Source: Chloroflexota bacterium
GTDB lineage: Bacteria; Chloroflexota; Dehalococcoidia; Lucifugimonadales; SAR202-VII-2
Direction of reading: 5' to 3'
NCBI GenBank assembly: GCA_003228115.1
Contig: QEVV01000003.1
Span: forward strand, 141,466-205,465
Length of the DNA stretch: 64,000 nt
Part shown: positions 49,966-59,227 of the stretch, in pieces
Layout: every line of letters begins with the position of its first letter
How positions within the stretch are numbered: position 1 is the stretch's first letter
Program-made: the position numbers and the translations under genes
Notes under the pieces: model-generated
Told to the model about the DNA's origin: nothing
What the model saw: the letters and a program-made list of their open reading frames with translations, nothing else
Database searches by the model: none

Positions 49966-51237
49966 ATGCTGACAGCCCGTGAGAACGCTGAGCTTACCCA
50001 AGTGGGTCCCGGAACACCTATGGGAGCGCTACTGCGGCGCTATTGGCATCCGGTCGCCGCGGCGGTAGAACTCCACGATGATCCAGCCAAGGAAGTACGC
50101 CTCCTAGGAGAGGATCTCGTGCTGTATCAGGATCGTTCTGGAGGAATTGGCCTTATTGACCGCTTCTGCGCCCATCGCCGGGTCAACCTGGCCTATGGCA
50201 TTCCCGAAGAGCATGGCCTCCGATGCATGTACCACGGTTGGCTCTACGATAAGACCGGGCAGTGCATAGAGCAGCCCTTCGAGGAGACGGTGCGGCCAGA
50301 GGCCCGTTTCAAAGACAAGATCAAGATGAAAGGCTACCCTGTCCAAGAATTGGGTGGACTGCTGTTTGCCTACCTGGGCCCGCAGCCCGCTCCCCTTCTC
50401 CCTCGATGGGACCTGTTGGTTAGAGAGAACGTTTACCGGCACATTGGTTCCGCGGTAGTGAAGGCCAACTGGCTGCAGACCATGGAAAACTCGCTTGACC
50501 CTATCCATTTGGAGCACCTCCACGGGACCTACATGGAGTACGTCCTCCGCCAGGCAGGTGGCGGTCAACTGACTCAGAACCAAGAAGGATTCCTGCGCTT
50601 CTTCAAGCGTCAGCACCTCAAAGTCGGCTTCGAAATCTTCGAACACGGTATCATCAAGCGCCGGGTGCTTGAGGGAGAAACAGAGAACGACGAGGGCTGG
50701 CGAACGGGGCACCCAATCCTTTTCCCAAACATCCTCCGTCTGGGAGGGGGGCTGCTGGAGTTCCAATTCCGGGTCCCTCTGGACGACCAACACACGCGGA
50801 ATTTTTGGTACGGATGCTTCGACCCCGGACCGGATGTCGTTCTGCCGCCACAGACGGTAGTTTCGTTAACTGAAGTGCCCCACCAACGCGCAGACGGACG
50901 CTTCGTCACAGACTTTGTCGACGCGCAGGACATGCTGTCGTGGGCTGCCACTGGCCTCCCTACGGTTGACCGTCAGGAGGAATCATTGGGCGAGTCGGAT
51001 GTGGGGATCATTCTGTACCGGAGGCTGCTTAAGGAGCAGATGGGCTTGGTGCAGGATGGCGCCGATCCCATGAACGTCTTCAGGGACCCGGCACGGAACC
51101 AGTACATCTCGGTTGTGGAGGAAAAGGACTTCTACTCGCGGACCGGAACGAAGGGAGCGGACGCTATCAAATACCCTGAAGCGGCCTGGTACGGCCCCGT
51201 TGTAGAAGCCCTTCGCAAGGTGCTGGCAGAGGTCTGA
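49966..51237 (+). CDS. Rieske [2Fe-2S] oxygenase alpha subunit
   Basis: 423 aa from ATG 49966 (MLTARENAELTQVGPGTPMG) after GGGAGGAG; track adds 28 residues. Rieske motif CAHRRVNLAYGIPEEHGLRCMYHGW (residues about 66-90) is a CxH-CxxH set. The C-terminal catalytic domain has the mononuclear-iron region ENSLDPIHLEHLHGTYM (His, His) and a later Asp in the GESDVG area. The PEEHG-type insertion and the large size resemble phenoxybenzoate/vanillate O-demethylase-type oxygenases. A reductase partner is not adjacent; the FNR-like gene at 47519 is a candidate. Substrate unknown. Confidence 0.9.
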   Translation: MLTARENAELTQVGPGTPMGALLRRYWHPVAAAVELHDDPAKEVRLLGEDLVLYQDRSGGIGLIDRFCAHRRVNLAYGIPEEHGLRCMYHGWLYDKTGQCIEQPFEETVRPEARFKDKIKMKGYPVQELGGLLFAYLGPQPAPLLPRWDLLVRENVYRHIGSAVVKANWLQTMENSLDPIHLEHLHGTYMEYVLRQAGGGQLTQNQEGFLRFFKRQHLKVGFEIFEHGIIKRRVLEGETENDEGWRTGHPILFPNILRLGGGLLEFQFRVPLDDQHTRNFWYGCFDPGPDVVLPPQTVVSLTEVPHQRADGRFVTDFVDAQDMLSWAATGLPTVDRQEESLGESDVGIILYRRLLKEQMGLVQDGADPMNVFRDPARNQYISVVEEKDFYSRTGTKGADAIKYPEAAWYGPVVEALRKVLAEV

Positions 51238-51601
51238 CGACCAGATTAACGTCGTGGAGCAATCTGAGAAGAGAGCGCTACGCTGGCCCAGGGGCTCGCT
51301 TCTGAGCGAAAGATTTGCTGCCTTCCCATTCTTTACCCCAGAGACCACCAGGCCCCTCCGCCGAGCACGTTTAGAAACAGCCCGGAAAAGGTCGCGCCGA
51401 TGAGGCCAAGTGTAGGAGCAGCCATTGGCTGGCCTTCTCGTGCCAGCCAATGGCTGCAGCGTTACCGGGGAAGACAGACTGGGGGTAGGAAGGATCGGGG
51501 CATGAAGTGGCGACTGCCAAGCGGTAGGGCGGGTTACGCAACGAATCCATAGGCGGCGCAGGGAAATACGCTCAATTAACGGCACACGGTTGACAGAACA
51601 G
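51238..51601. other. Gene-free spacer with a long hairpin
   Basis: No supportable gene; the minus-strand ORF here is a shadow. A 15-bp stem GCAGCCATTGGCTGG / CCAGCCAATGGCTGC (51418-51457, 10-base loop) is the main feature, with no T-run. It lies between convergent Rieske and hpnD genes and may be a bidirectional terminator or a repeat. Confidence 0.5.
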
Positions 51602-52498
51602 CTAGCGCCTTAGGATCGAGTCCCACAGTAAAGATTTGGTCCAAAGGCGAAGGGTTAGAGCAAGTTTAGAGGGGGTACTCAGGCCTACACGTTCGCTAAA
51701 CACGTCGTAATTGCGTGCTTCAATACGATCAAGGATACGAGAGTAAAGACCTTCCAACACGCTGACACAGGCTCGTGAACGAATCGGCAACAAGGGCAGA
51801 AGTTTGCGGCCATTTAGGAAAAGGGAACGAGCGCGACCAGCCTGAAAGGCCATGAGATCCCGAAACCTATCGTTGGTCACTCCATTGATGAGGTCTTCAT
51901 CTGAGTAGCCAAAGCGGGTCAACTCATCCTGCGGAAGATAAACCCTGTCCCGCTGAGCGTCCTCTTGGAGATCGCGAAGGATATTGGTCAGTTGCATGGC
52001 CAGGCCCAGATCGATTGCGTACTCTCTAGCGGCCGGGTCCTTGTAACCGAAGATCTGGATGCAAACTAAGCCAACAGTGGAAGCCACCCCATAGCAGTAT
52101 TCCCGTAGCTCCTCAAACGTCTGGTAACGGCGCTTGATGAGGTCAACCTGAACGCCTCGGACAATGTCGTCCAGGTACTCGCGGGGAATATCGAATGTCC
52201 TGGCGGAGTCCATGACGGCGGGGAACACCGGCCCAGAAGAGTGGCCCTCGTAGGCAGCTCCCAAGTCTGAGCGCAACCCTTCGAGCGCGTGGGCCTGTTG
52301 CTCAATGGAGAGGTCGGAGCCATCCGTGATGTCGTCACACAGGCGACAAAAAGCGTAGGAAGCATAGATCGCAGACCTCTGCTTTGGGGGCAGAGTGATG
52401 AAAGCAAAGTAGAAGTTCTTGGCTTGCTCGCGTGTGAGGTTCCGGCAGTACCGGTAAGCTTCAACAATCGTTGGACTCGCAGAGGAACTCATCTTCAC
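51602..52498 (-). CDS. hpnD: Presqualene diphosphate synthase
   Basis: 298 aa, GTG at 52498 (ATG at 52492 alternative). Trans-isoprenyl head-to-head synthase: YASYAFCRLCDDITDG carries the first Asp-rich motif, and QLTNILRDLQEDAQRDRVYLP the second. Similar in plan to hpnC but in the HpnD group, which condenses two farnesyl diphosphates to presqualene diphosphate. Follows hpnC by 30 bases on the same strand; in the HpnCDE route HpnC then makes hydroxysqualene and HpnE squalene. hpnE is not found in the window. Confidence 0.9.
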   Translation of the reverse strand: MKMSSSASPTIVEAYRYCRNLTREQAKNFYFAFITLPPKQRSAIYASYAFCRLCDDITDGSDLSIEQQAHALEGLRSDLGAAYEGHSSGPVFPAVMDSARTFDIPREYLDDIVRGVQVDLIKRRYQTFEELREYCYGVASTVGLVCIQIFGYKDPAAREYAIDLGLAMQLTNILRDLQEDAQRDRVYLPQDELTRFGYSDEDLINGVTNDRFRDLMAFQAGRARSLFLNGRKLLPLLPIRSRACVSVLEGLYSRILDRIEARNYDVFSERVGLSTPSKLALTLRLWTKSLLWDSILRR

Positions 52499-52528
52499 GA
52501 TAATCCTGCCTCGCGGGCTCGGCGCACG

Positions 52529-53416
52529 CTAGACCAGCCTCCGCCTTGCTAGAAGCTTCGCCACTGTTACGGCCATCAAAGCAAGCTTGCTGCGAGAGGA
52601 CACTGTAGGGCGGCTGGAAAAGACATCATATCCCTGTCGTTCAATAGCCTTCAGGATGCTCAGCCCGCCGACACTAAACAATGCGATGTCCAATTTTCCG
52701 CGTCCCTTCACTAGGGCCACCAGAGCGAGCCCTTCGTGGAAAAGCGTCTTGGCCCGGTCCACCTCGAACGCCATCAAACTGCGAAGGTTGTCGTTGACCA
52801 CATGGTGAAGGAGCTCTTCTTCCGTGTAGCCAAACGTTGTCATGTCCTCTAATGGAATGTAGATGCGCCCAGCTGCGGCGTCCCTGGCCACGTCCTGCCA
52901 AAAATTGGCCAGTTGTAGGGCCATGCACGTGGCGTCAGACAGTTGCTGGCGCTTCGCGTCCCTGTGGCCCAGGAGGTAGAGGACCAGCCGGCCCACCGGA
53001 GTTGCCGAGTGCTCGCAATAGTGGAGAAGGTCGGCGTAAGTCTCAAAACGTCCGCTTCCCTGGTCGATCCGGTTCGCCTCAATGAGGCTCAGGAAGGGCT
53101 CGATCGGAATGTCGTGGGCCCGGATCGTTTGTTGAAGAGCAATGAGGAAGGGGTGGCGGGGAGTGCCCTCGTAGCAGCGACGGAGATCAGCTTCCCATTC
53201 GTCGAGTAAGACAAGACGGTCGCCAGACGCCTCGTCTCCGAGGTCATCAACGTGCCGACAGTAAGCGTAAACGGCGTGGAAGTGCTTTCGCACTGTACGA
53301 GGCAGCAGCCAAGAAACGACGGTGAAGTTCTCATAGTGGGTCTTGGTCAGCCGTTCACATTGCGCATAGGCATCCTCTGCCGAGACGCTCGCAGGGCCAG
53401 CCAAAAGCGGCTTCAT
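52529..53416 (-). CDS. hpnC: Hydroxysqualene synthase
   Basis: 295 aa from ATG 53416 after AGGGG; the track start at 53437 overlaps yjbQ and lacks a site. The substrate motif is VYAYCRHVDDLGDEA, and LQLANFWQDVARDAAAGRIYIP the second. It belongs to the squalene/phytoene synthase family, HpnC type, converting presqualene diphosphate to hydroxysqualene in hopanoid synthesis. Immediately follows yjbQ and precedes hpnD. Confidence 0.9.
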   Translation of the reverse strand: MKPLLAGPASVSAEDAYAQCERLTKTHYENFTVVSWLLPRTVRKHFHAVYAYCRHVDDLGDEASGDRLVLLDEWEADLRRCYEGTPRHPFLIALQQTIRAHDIPIEPFLSLIEANRIDQGSGRFETYADLLHYCEHSATPVGRLVLYLLGHRDAKRQQLSDATCMALQLANFWQDVARDAAAGRIYIPLEDMTTFGYTEEELLHHVVNDNLRSLMAFEVDRAKTLFHEGLALVALVKGRGKLDIALFSVGGLSILKAIERQGYDVFSSRPTVSSRSKLALMAVTVAKLLARRRLV

Positions 53417-53426
53417 GTCGCGACCC

Positions 53427-53921
53427 CTAGCATCCAATAATCTGGACCAGCACCTCTCGCGAGCGAGGCCGATCCAGCTCCACCAGGAAAATCCGCTGCC
53501 ACTTGCCTAGCAGCAACTCTCCGTTCATCACGGGAATCGTCTCGCTGGTGCCCATAATGAGGTGCTGACAGTGAGCGTGGCCGTTCGGACACTCATCCTC
53601 TTCCATGTTGACAGTACGGATGGTGAAATCGTTGTGCCAGTAGTGGGCATCCCTGGGAGAGATGTTCTCCAAGAAGCGTTCCATGTCCTGGAGGAGAAGC
53701 GGCTCGTTCTCATTAAGCTTGATGGCGGCCGTGGTGTGCCGGGAGAACACGACGATAAATCCGGCGTTAATACCCGCCTTCTTAACAAAGCCACGCACTT
53801 CGTCAGTTATATCGAGGAACTCGGGTGCGCGGGTAGTCTCGACCTTGATAGTGTAGAGGCGAGCCTCCCACACAAGCTGTCGGTCACCCATTGCAGTAGA
53901 GAGAAGACGGGGTTCCATCAT
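53427..53921 (-). CDS. yjbQ: YjbQ/UPF0047 family protein
   Basis: 164 aa from ATG 53921 (starts at 53930 or 53888 are also possible). Family motifs: SRHTTAAIKLNENEPLL and NGHAHCQHLIMGTSETIPV, with the His/Asp/Asn metal-type pocket. The family is linked to secondary thiamine phosphate synthesis in databases, with weak evidence. Its place as first gene of the yjbQ-hpnC-hpnD unit, behind its own promoter, is not usual for hopanoid loci, so the link is probably positional. Confidence 0.87.
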   Translation of the reverse strand: MMEPRLLSTAMGDRQLVWEARLYTIKVETTRAPEFLDITDEVRGFVKKAGINAGFIVVFSRHTTAAIKLNENEPLLLQDMERFLENISPRDAHYWHNDFTIRTVNMEEDECPNGHAHCQHLIMGTSETIPVMNGELLLGKWQRIFLVELDRPRSREVLVQIIGC

Positions 53922-54016
53922 GTTGATCACCCTGGCACTTCAAGGATTAGGTCGCTTTGCATTCATCGGTGGGACTGGCGCTGGAGCCAGATTCCCTACC
54001 TCTAGAGCGTTGATTA

Positions 54017-54044
54017 ATTATGTTTTTCTCACTAGCTCATTCAA
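54017..54044 (-). promoter_or_regulatory. Promoter for yjbQ-hpnC-hpnD
   Basis: Minus strand: TTGAAT (54044-54039), 16-base spacer, CATAAT (54022-54017). The start falls about 90-100 bases before the yjbQ ATG. It splits the hopanoid island into two transcripts, though read-through from shc is possible. Confidence 0.55.
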
Positions 54045-54060
54045 ACCGCGTTCGGCGCTT

Positions 54061-56088
54061 CTAGCTCCCCGAGGATTGAGCTGCCCGCCGATAGCGTCCC
54101 AAAGCCATCAAGGGAAAGTAGTTCCGGTACATATGATAGTTAATCATGAAACCTGCGGATAGCTCCTGCCCCTGGAAGTTTCGGTCCCCCTGTCGAGGCA
54201 GCTGGTCCGGCTGGTCGCCGATACCGTACCCTGGGAAGCCGCAACCGGTAAAGTATGGCTCTTCCCATGTCCCATCCTCTTGTTGCGAATCGGTCAGGAA
54301 TGCCAAGCCTCGTTGGGCAGCCTCGTGTTGACTCAAGCCAGCGGCCAAGAGTCCCATAAGGGCCCAAGCCGTCTGCGACGCCGTGCTCTCCCCTACCCCT
54401 CTGAGACTCGGGTCTGCATACGAAGCGCAGCTTTCCCCCCACCCGCCATCAACGTTTTGATGTCCCACCAACCAGTCCACCGCCCGCTGGACCGCGGGCT
54501 GTGTCATGTCCTGGCCCAAGGCTTCCAGAGCGGGCAGGACGGCACCGCATCCATACACGCAGTTGACGCCCCAGCGCCCGAACCACGAGCCGTCAGGCTC
54601 TTGGTTCTCCATCATGAATTTCAAGCCTCGGCGGACAGCAGAGTGCTCCTTGGTGTAACCGAGACGCCCCAGAGCTTCAAGGACGTGGGCCGTAACATCA
54701 ACGCTGGGTGGGTCCAGCACTTCGCCAAAGTCGGCGAAGGGTATCCTTGCCAACAGAGTTGTATTGTTGTCCTTGTCAAAAGCAGCCCAGCCACCATTGG
54801 AACTCTGCATCGCCAGAGTCCATACGACCCCACGGCGAACAGCAAGACGACGCTGCTCCTCTTCCTGCTCCGGTAGTCGGCACTGGTCCAAGCCGATAAG
54901 GATGATGGCCGTATCGTCGACGTCCGGATAGAGGTCGTTTTCGAACTCGAAGGCCCAGCCGCTGGGCTCAACGCCCTTCACCTTCTTGGCCCAGTCACCA
55001 GGCACGCGAATCTCTTCCTTCAGCAGATAGCGGCATGCCTCTTGGACCGCTGGGTGGTCAGGCGGGATGTCCGAATCCAACATAGCCATCAAAGCAAGAC
55101 AAGTGTCCCAGACAGGCGAAAGACACGCCTGGACTCGCATGGCAGCCCCGTCCTGGTACTCAAGGCTCCACTTATCCTTGAAGCCTTCCAACCCCAGCTT
55201 CATGACGGGATGATCCAAGCTGTAGCCACGATGCTTGAGAGCCAAGAGCGCATAGACCCAGGGGGGCTGGATGCCACCCCAGCTGCCATCCGCCTCCTGG
55301 TGCTCAACTATCCATCGCTCGGCGCGATGCCGGGCCAATTCTCTCAATGGATTGAGAGGTATTCGGTTGTACAACTGGATGGCCTTATCGGCCACCAGGA
55401 ACGCGGCCTCCAGGCTAAGCAGGCCGCCACGCCTCGGCAGGGAATATTTCACTCTCTCTCGAGACACTGGGTACAGATCGTCGATCGCAGCTCCAGCCGG
55501 AATGGGGCATACCGGATGATCCGTGAGGAGGATAAGCATCGGCACAATGGTCGCTCTCGCCCAGGATGAGAAGCGGTAGATGCTGAAAGGAGCCCAAGAG
55601 GGCAAGAGCATGATCTCAGGGGGCATGGCCGGCGTCCCTGCCCAGTCCCACTGGCCGAAGAGCGCCAGCCATATCTTGGTAAAGACGCGGACGTTCGGAA
55701 CACCGCCCTTGGAGAGGATGAATTCTTTGGCCTTGGCCATGGACGGGTCATCTGCCGGAATGCCAGCCAACTTCAAGGCGAAGTAGCACTCAACAGAGGT
55801 AGAAAGATCTCCGGGCGCTCCGTAATACATGCCCCAAGAGCCGTCCTCCCTCTGGCGGTTCCGGATGTCCTGGGAAATCTTGCGCCAGCGATCTTCTTCC
55901 ACGTATCCCAAAAAGTAGGAAAGGAGCAGATGCTCAGCTTCCATCGTTGGGTTGGACTCAAGCTCCGCCCACCAGTAACCTTCCGGATACTGCACACGCA
56001 GGAAGTAGTCCTGAGAGCGGCGGATAGTCGCACCAACCCGCTCTTTCAGGCCCTCAAAACTGAACTTGGATTTCGTTTCTGTGCTCAT
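54061..56088 (-). CDS. shc: Squalene-hopene cyclase
   Basis: 675 aa from ATG 56088 (MSTETKSKFSFEG); the ORF track adds 14 residues. The catalytic motif DVDDTAIILIGLDQC provides the DxDD protonating Asp; multiple QW-type repeats such as QEADGSWGGIQPPW, QSSNGGWAAFDKDN and QEDGTWEEPYFTGCGFPG. Cyclises squalene to hopene at the membrane. Length matches the family (620-720). It is 5 bases after hpnA and last in the upper hopanoid transcript, 130 bases before yjbQ. The C-terminus ends LMALGRYRRA. Confidence 0.96.
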   Translation of the reverse strand: MSTETKSKFSFEGLKERVGATIRRSQDYFLRVQYPEGYWWAELESNPTMEAEHLLLSYFLGYVEEDRWRKISQDIRNRQREDGSWGMYYGAPGDLSTSVECYFALKLAGIPADDPSMAKAKEFILSKGGVPNVRVFTKIWLALFGQWDWAGTPAMPPEIMLLPSWAPFSIYRFSSWARATIVPMLILLTDHPVCPIPAGAAIDDLYPVSRERVKYSLPRRGGLLSLEAAFLVADKAIQLYNRIPLNPLRELARHRAERWIVEHQEADGSWGGIQPPWVYALLALKHRGYSLDHPVMKLGLEGFKDKWSLEYQDGAAMRVQACLSPVWDTCLALMAMLDSDIPPDHPAVQEACRYLLKEEIRVPGDWAKKVKGVEPSGWAFEFENDLYPDVDDTAIILIGLDQCRLPEQEEEQRRLAVRRGVVWTLAMQSSNGGWAAFDKDNNTTLLARIPFADFGEVLDPPSVDVTAHVLEALGRLGYTKEHSAVRRGLKFMMENQEPDGSWFGRWGVNCVYGCGAVLPALEALGQDMTQPAVQRAVDWLVGHQNVDGGWGESCASYADPSLRGVGESTASQTAWALMGLLAAGLSQHEAAQRGLAFLTDSQQEDGTWEEPYFTGCGFPGYGIGDQPDQLPRQGDRNFQGQELSAGFMINYHMYRNYFPLMALGRYRRAAQSSGS

Positions 56089-56093
56089 GATGT

Positions 56094-57119
56094 CTATAGC
56101 ATCTGTGTGACGCTGCGGTTCTCCAGCCAAGGAAGATTCTCGACGTGGCCGTGGCTAGCAAACCAGGCGACGGCCTTCTTGAAGGCCTCTTCAACGGATG
56201 TCTGCGGCAGACCTAGCTCATTAATGGCCTTGGAACTGTCCACGTAGGCGTATTTCCTAGCCGCTTTGACTCCCTCCAACGGAATCTCTGGCGTCCTTCT
56301 CAGCAGATACCCTTCGATCCAAGTGTCTAGGTAGCTCATGGCCAAAGCCACAGGAATGGGGATTTTAAACTTAGGCGGCCTCATGCCAGCGATCTTCGCT
56401 AGCTGCTCCAGGGCAGCCTTCAGCGTCATGTTCTGATTGCCCAGTATGTATCGCTCTCCTGATCTGCCCTTCTTCCAGGCGAGCACATGTCCTTGCGCGA
56501 CATCTTCAACGTCAACGACGTTGATTCCGGTATCGACGTAGGCTGGTAGCCGCCCACTTAGGAAATCGACGATGACCTTCCCTGTTGGGGTGGGCTTCAC
56601 GTCGCCTTCGCCAATTGGGAATGACGGGTTGACGATAACCACATCTAGGCCTTGCTGGTGGAAGTCCCGGGCTACACCCTCCGCTTCCCACTTGGACCGT
56701 TTGTACGGACCAGACAAGTGTTTGGGCTCCGGAAGCCATGTCTCGTCAGCAACGTCACGGCCGTTGGTCTGAGCCACGGCGGCAACGCTAGAGGTATGGA
56801 CAACTCGCTCCACGCCTTCATCCATGGCGGCCTTGAGCACATTACGGGTCCCTTCAACGTTGACCTGGCGAATGACCTTTGGCTTGACCCAGAGGGAGTA
56901 CAAGGCAGCGACGTGAAACACGACATCGCAACCTTTCACGGCTCTCTCGACGGAGGCCGCATCAAGAATGTCTCCGGTGACCGCTTCAACCTCACCGTCC
57001 CCTATATTCAAGGCGCTTCCGTCACGCATAAGCGCGCGCACCTCAGTGCCTTCTTCAAGGAGCGCGCTTGCTACAGCGCCACCGATGAACCCGGTTGCCC
57101 CTGTGACTAGCGCTTTCAC
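56094..57119 (-). CDS. hpnA: Hopanoid-associated sugar epimerase-like protein
   Basis: 341 aa extended SDR: TGATGFIGGAVASALLEEG and the catalytic Tyr-x3-Lys in GPYKRSKWEAEGVA. HpnA in other bacteria sits in hopanoid loci and is a likely nucleotide-sugar epimerase or dehydratase. Its ATG overlaps the hpnG stop (ATGA), and the stop is 5 bases before shc, so it is firmly in the operon. Confidence 0.92.
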   Translation of the reverse strand: MKALVTGATGFIGGAVASALLEEGTEVRALMRDGSALNIGDGEVEAVTGDILDAASVERAVKGCDVVFHVAALYSLWVKPKVIRQVNVEGTRNVLKAAMDEGVERVVHTSSVAAVAQTNGRDVADETWLPEPKHLSGPYKRSKWEAEGVARDFHQQGLDVVIVNPSFPIGEGDVKPTPTGKVIVDFLSGRLPAYVDTGINVVDVEDVAQGHVLAWKKGRSGERYILGNQNMTLKAALEQLAKIAGMRPPKFKIPIPVALAMSYLDTWIEGYLLRRTPEIPLEGVKAARKYAYVDSSKAINELGLPQTSVEEAFKKAVAWFASHGHVENLPWLENRSVTQML

Positions 57120-57817
57120 AGCGTCACCGGTAACTGGGTCAGGATGGCAGGAAGGATAGCCCCAACGCCCCGTTCAATGGAGGCCCTGGCTTTTCGAGAT
57201 GCCAGCCCCAACCAAGCGAGATTTGGAATGCCAGCCGGCGTCGTCAAAATATACTTAAGGGCTGGTAGGACCCAGTCCCTAATGTTTTTCCCGTCTTTGC
57301 CTACCACAAACGGAGGCAGGGCTCTGTTAAGCGGATCGACAATGGCCCGTAAAGCCAGCCAAGGCACCCCAGCCGCTGCTGCCTCCCAGGCTATCCAGTA
57401 GCTTTCCATGTCCACGACCGCAGCGCCGGTCTTGCTGCCAAGAGCCGCTTTGCTCTCTGCATTTCCCGCCACCTGATCAACAGTCAGGCAGTTCCCAAGC
57501 TGAAACGGGACTCCCATGTTCTTTAAACTCTCCGTGGCTGCGGACAACAACGACGAATCGGCATCCAGCGAAGGTTGGCCCTCGACCTGAAGCCTAGGGC
57601 TTACAACCAGTGACCCAGCTTCCAATCCATCCCTGAGACCCCCACCGAACCCCAAGCTGAGAACCGCCGCCGGCCCATGTTCATCGAGGATACCCTTCGT
57701 TACCGAACGGGCTCCCTCGTGGCCAATACCAGTAGTCCCGGTCACCAAGGTATGACCATCCAATTGCATCTTGGGCAGTTCAGCCTCCAGGGCTGCTATG
57801 ACAGCCAAAGTCGTCAT
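57116..57817 (-). CDS. hpnG: Hopanoid nucleosidase/phosphorylase
   Basis: 233 aa, nucleoside phosphorylase fold: FGGGLRDGLEAGSLVVSP and the active-site Glu region AAVVDMESYWIAWEAAAAG. HpnG removes adenine from adenosylhopane to give ribosylhopane. Coupled at both ends by ATGA overlaps: with the small gene upstream and hpnA downstream. The alignment to MTA/SAH nucleosidase-like members is general; the assignment rests mostly on hpnH next door. Confidence 0.9.
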   Translation of the reverse strand: MTTLAVIAALEAELPKMQLDGHTLVTGTTGIGHEGARSVTKGILDEHGPAAVLSLGFGGGLRDGLEAGSLVVSPRLQVEGQPSLDADSSLLSAATESLKNMGVPFQLGNCLTVDQVAGNAESKAALGSKTGAAVVDMESYWIAWEAAAAGVPWLALRAIVDPLNRALPPFVVGKDGKNIRDWVLPALKYILTTPAGIPNLAWLGLASRKARASIERGVGAILPAILTQLPVTL

Positions 57818-58152
57818 TGGATGGCCTGCTCCGCCTTCTCTTCTTCCTTGCGACGCTTCCAGGCCTCGTAAGACTGACCGGCAGCAGTGTCCCGGCCGGT
57901 GAATTTGATGTTTTCGATCTCTTCAATGGCTATCTTGCTAGCTTCGCCCTCTTGATCAAGAAGCTGAACGAACGGTATGGAAACGTTAATGTTTCGATTA
58001 AAAAGGTACCCGACCAACTCGCCGCCATCCCTTCGTATCAGCGTTACGTTGCCGCGATAGTCGAAGGCGAACTCGACAACTTCGGTCAAGGTAACGCCGT
58101 TCTCAAGGTCAGGGACCCAACCCTGCAGGCTTTGTTCTTGGTCTTGAGTCAT
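57814..58152 (-). CDS. Small unknown protein fixed in the hopanoid operon
   Basis: 112 aa, soluble. Predominantly beta in the first part: GVTLTEVVEFAFDYRGNVTLIRRDGGELVGYLFNRN, then a highly charged C-terminal helix, YEAWKRRKEEEKAEQ. Start overlaps hpnG stop/start region by ATGA, and hpnH ends 10 bases upstream. No family recognised. It may be an assembly partner of hpnH, hpnG or the membrane lipid steps. Confidence 0.8.
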   Translation of the reverse strand: MTQDQEQSLQGWVPDLENGVTLTEVVEFAFDYRGNVTLIRRDGGELVGYLFNRNINVSIPFVQLLDQEGEASKIAIEEIENIKFTGRDTAAGQSYEAWKRRKEEEKAEQAIQ

Positions 58153-58162
58153 CCAGCCCTTC

Positions 58163-59185
58163 CTACAACTTTCCCTTGATGGTTGCCACGGCGGTATCTT
58201 TCAGAGCCCTGAGAGATGAGAAAGTATGATCGACAGCCGTAGCCTCGTAGCCACAATGAACCATGCAGTCCTGACACTTGGGGTTACCGCTGGCCTTTCC
58301 ATAGCTCTTCCACTCGGTCTCTTCCATAAGCTCCTCGAAGGTCTCAGCGTAGCCCTCCTGAAGCAAATAGCATGGCTTTTGCCAGCCATACATGTTGTAC
58401 GTTGGGTTACCCCACGGCGTGCACTCGTAGTCTCGCTTGCCCATGAGGAACTGGAGAAACAAGGGAGACTGATTAAAGTTCCACTCGGGCTTCTTATTCT
58501 CCAGGGCAGCGGCGAACAACTCCTGCGTTCTTGCCCGGCGTAGGAAGTGCTCTTGGTCTGGAGCCTTGGAATAGCTGTATCCCGGGGATATCATCATTCC
58601 CTCGACACCAAGGCCGCTCATCTCATCAAAGAATCCGCGCATTCGGTCTGGGTCGGCGCCTTCAAAGAAGGTTGTGTTGGTAGTAACTCTGAAGCCACGA
58701 TCCCTGGCTTCGCGAATGGCTTCCACTGCTATGTCGAAAACGCCATCACGGCATACTGAATCATCGTGCTCTTCGCGGAGACCATCCATGTGAATGCTGA
58801 AGCTGAGGAACTTCGAAGGCTGAAAGAGGCCTGCCTCGAGCTTCTCTTTGAGCAAGATCGCATTGGTGCAGAGGTAGATGTACTTCTTGCGTTGGATGAG
58901 CGCTTCCACCAATTCGCCAATAAATGGGTACATCAGTGGTTCGCCGCCTGCGATGCTCACTATCGGTGCTCCACAATCGTCGACTGCCTGAAGGCAGTCC
59001 TCGAGCGAGACATGTTTCTTGATGACCTGGGATGGATATTGAATCTTTCCGCAGCCAGCACACGCCAGGTTGCAGCGGAACAGGGGCTCCAGCATGAGTA
59101 CCAAGGGGTACCGCTTCCGACGCGAAACCTTTTGCTTGATTACGTAGCTAGCGACCGCATAGCTCTGGGATATTGGAACCGTCAT
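58163..59185 (-). CDS. hpnH: Radical SAM adenosylhopane synthase
   Basis: 340 aa. The radical SAM cluster is FRCNLACAGCGK (CxxxCxxC) near residue 38; SIAGGEPLMYP is the usual GGE motif. Adds adenosyl to diploptene, giving adenosylhopane, first step to extended hopanoids. A Cys-rich C-terminal end (GNPKCQDCMVHCGYEA) fits the HpnH family. Between ispA-like prenyl synthase and the small gene. Confidence 0.94.
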   Translation of the reverse strand: MTVPISQSYAVASYVIKQKVSRRKRYPLVLMLEPLFRCNLACAGCGKIQYPSQVIKKHVSLEDCLQAVDDCGAPIVSIAGGEPLMYPFIGELVEALIQRKKYIYLCTNAILLKEKLEAGLFQPSKFLSFSIHMDGLREEHDDSVCRDGVFDIAVEAIREARDRGFRVTTNTTFFEGADPDRMRGFFDEMSGLGVEGMMISPGYSYSKAPDQEHFLRRARTQELFAAALENKKPEWNFNQSPLFLQFLMGKRDYECTPWGNPTYNMYGWQKPCYLLQEGYAETFEELMEETEWKSYGKASGNPKCQDCMVHCGYEATAVDHTFSSLRALKDTAVATIKGKL

Positions 59186-59227
59186 GGTTAACCTTTTGCC
59201 TCAGCCACTGCTTCAGTTGTCATAGCT

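Noticed and set aside
50983-51585. Minus-strand 200-aa ORF
   Set aside because: Half is antisense to the Rieske gene and half lies in the hairpin spacer; Arg/Ser-rich.
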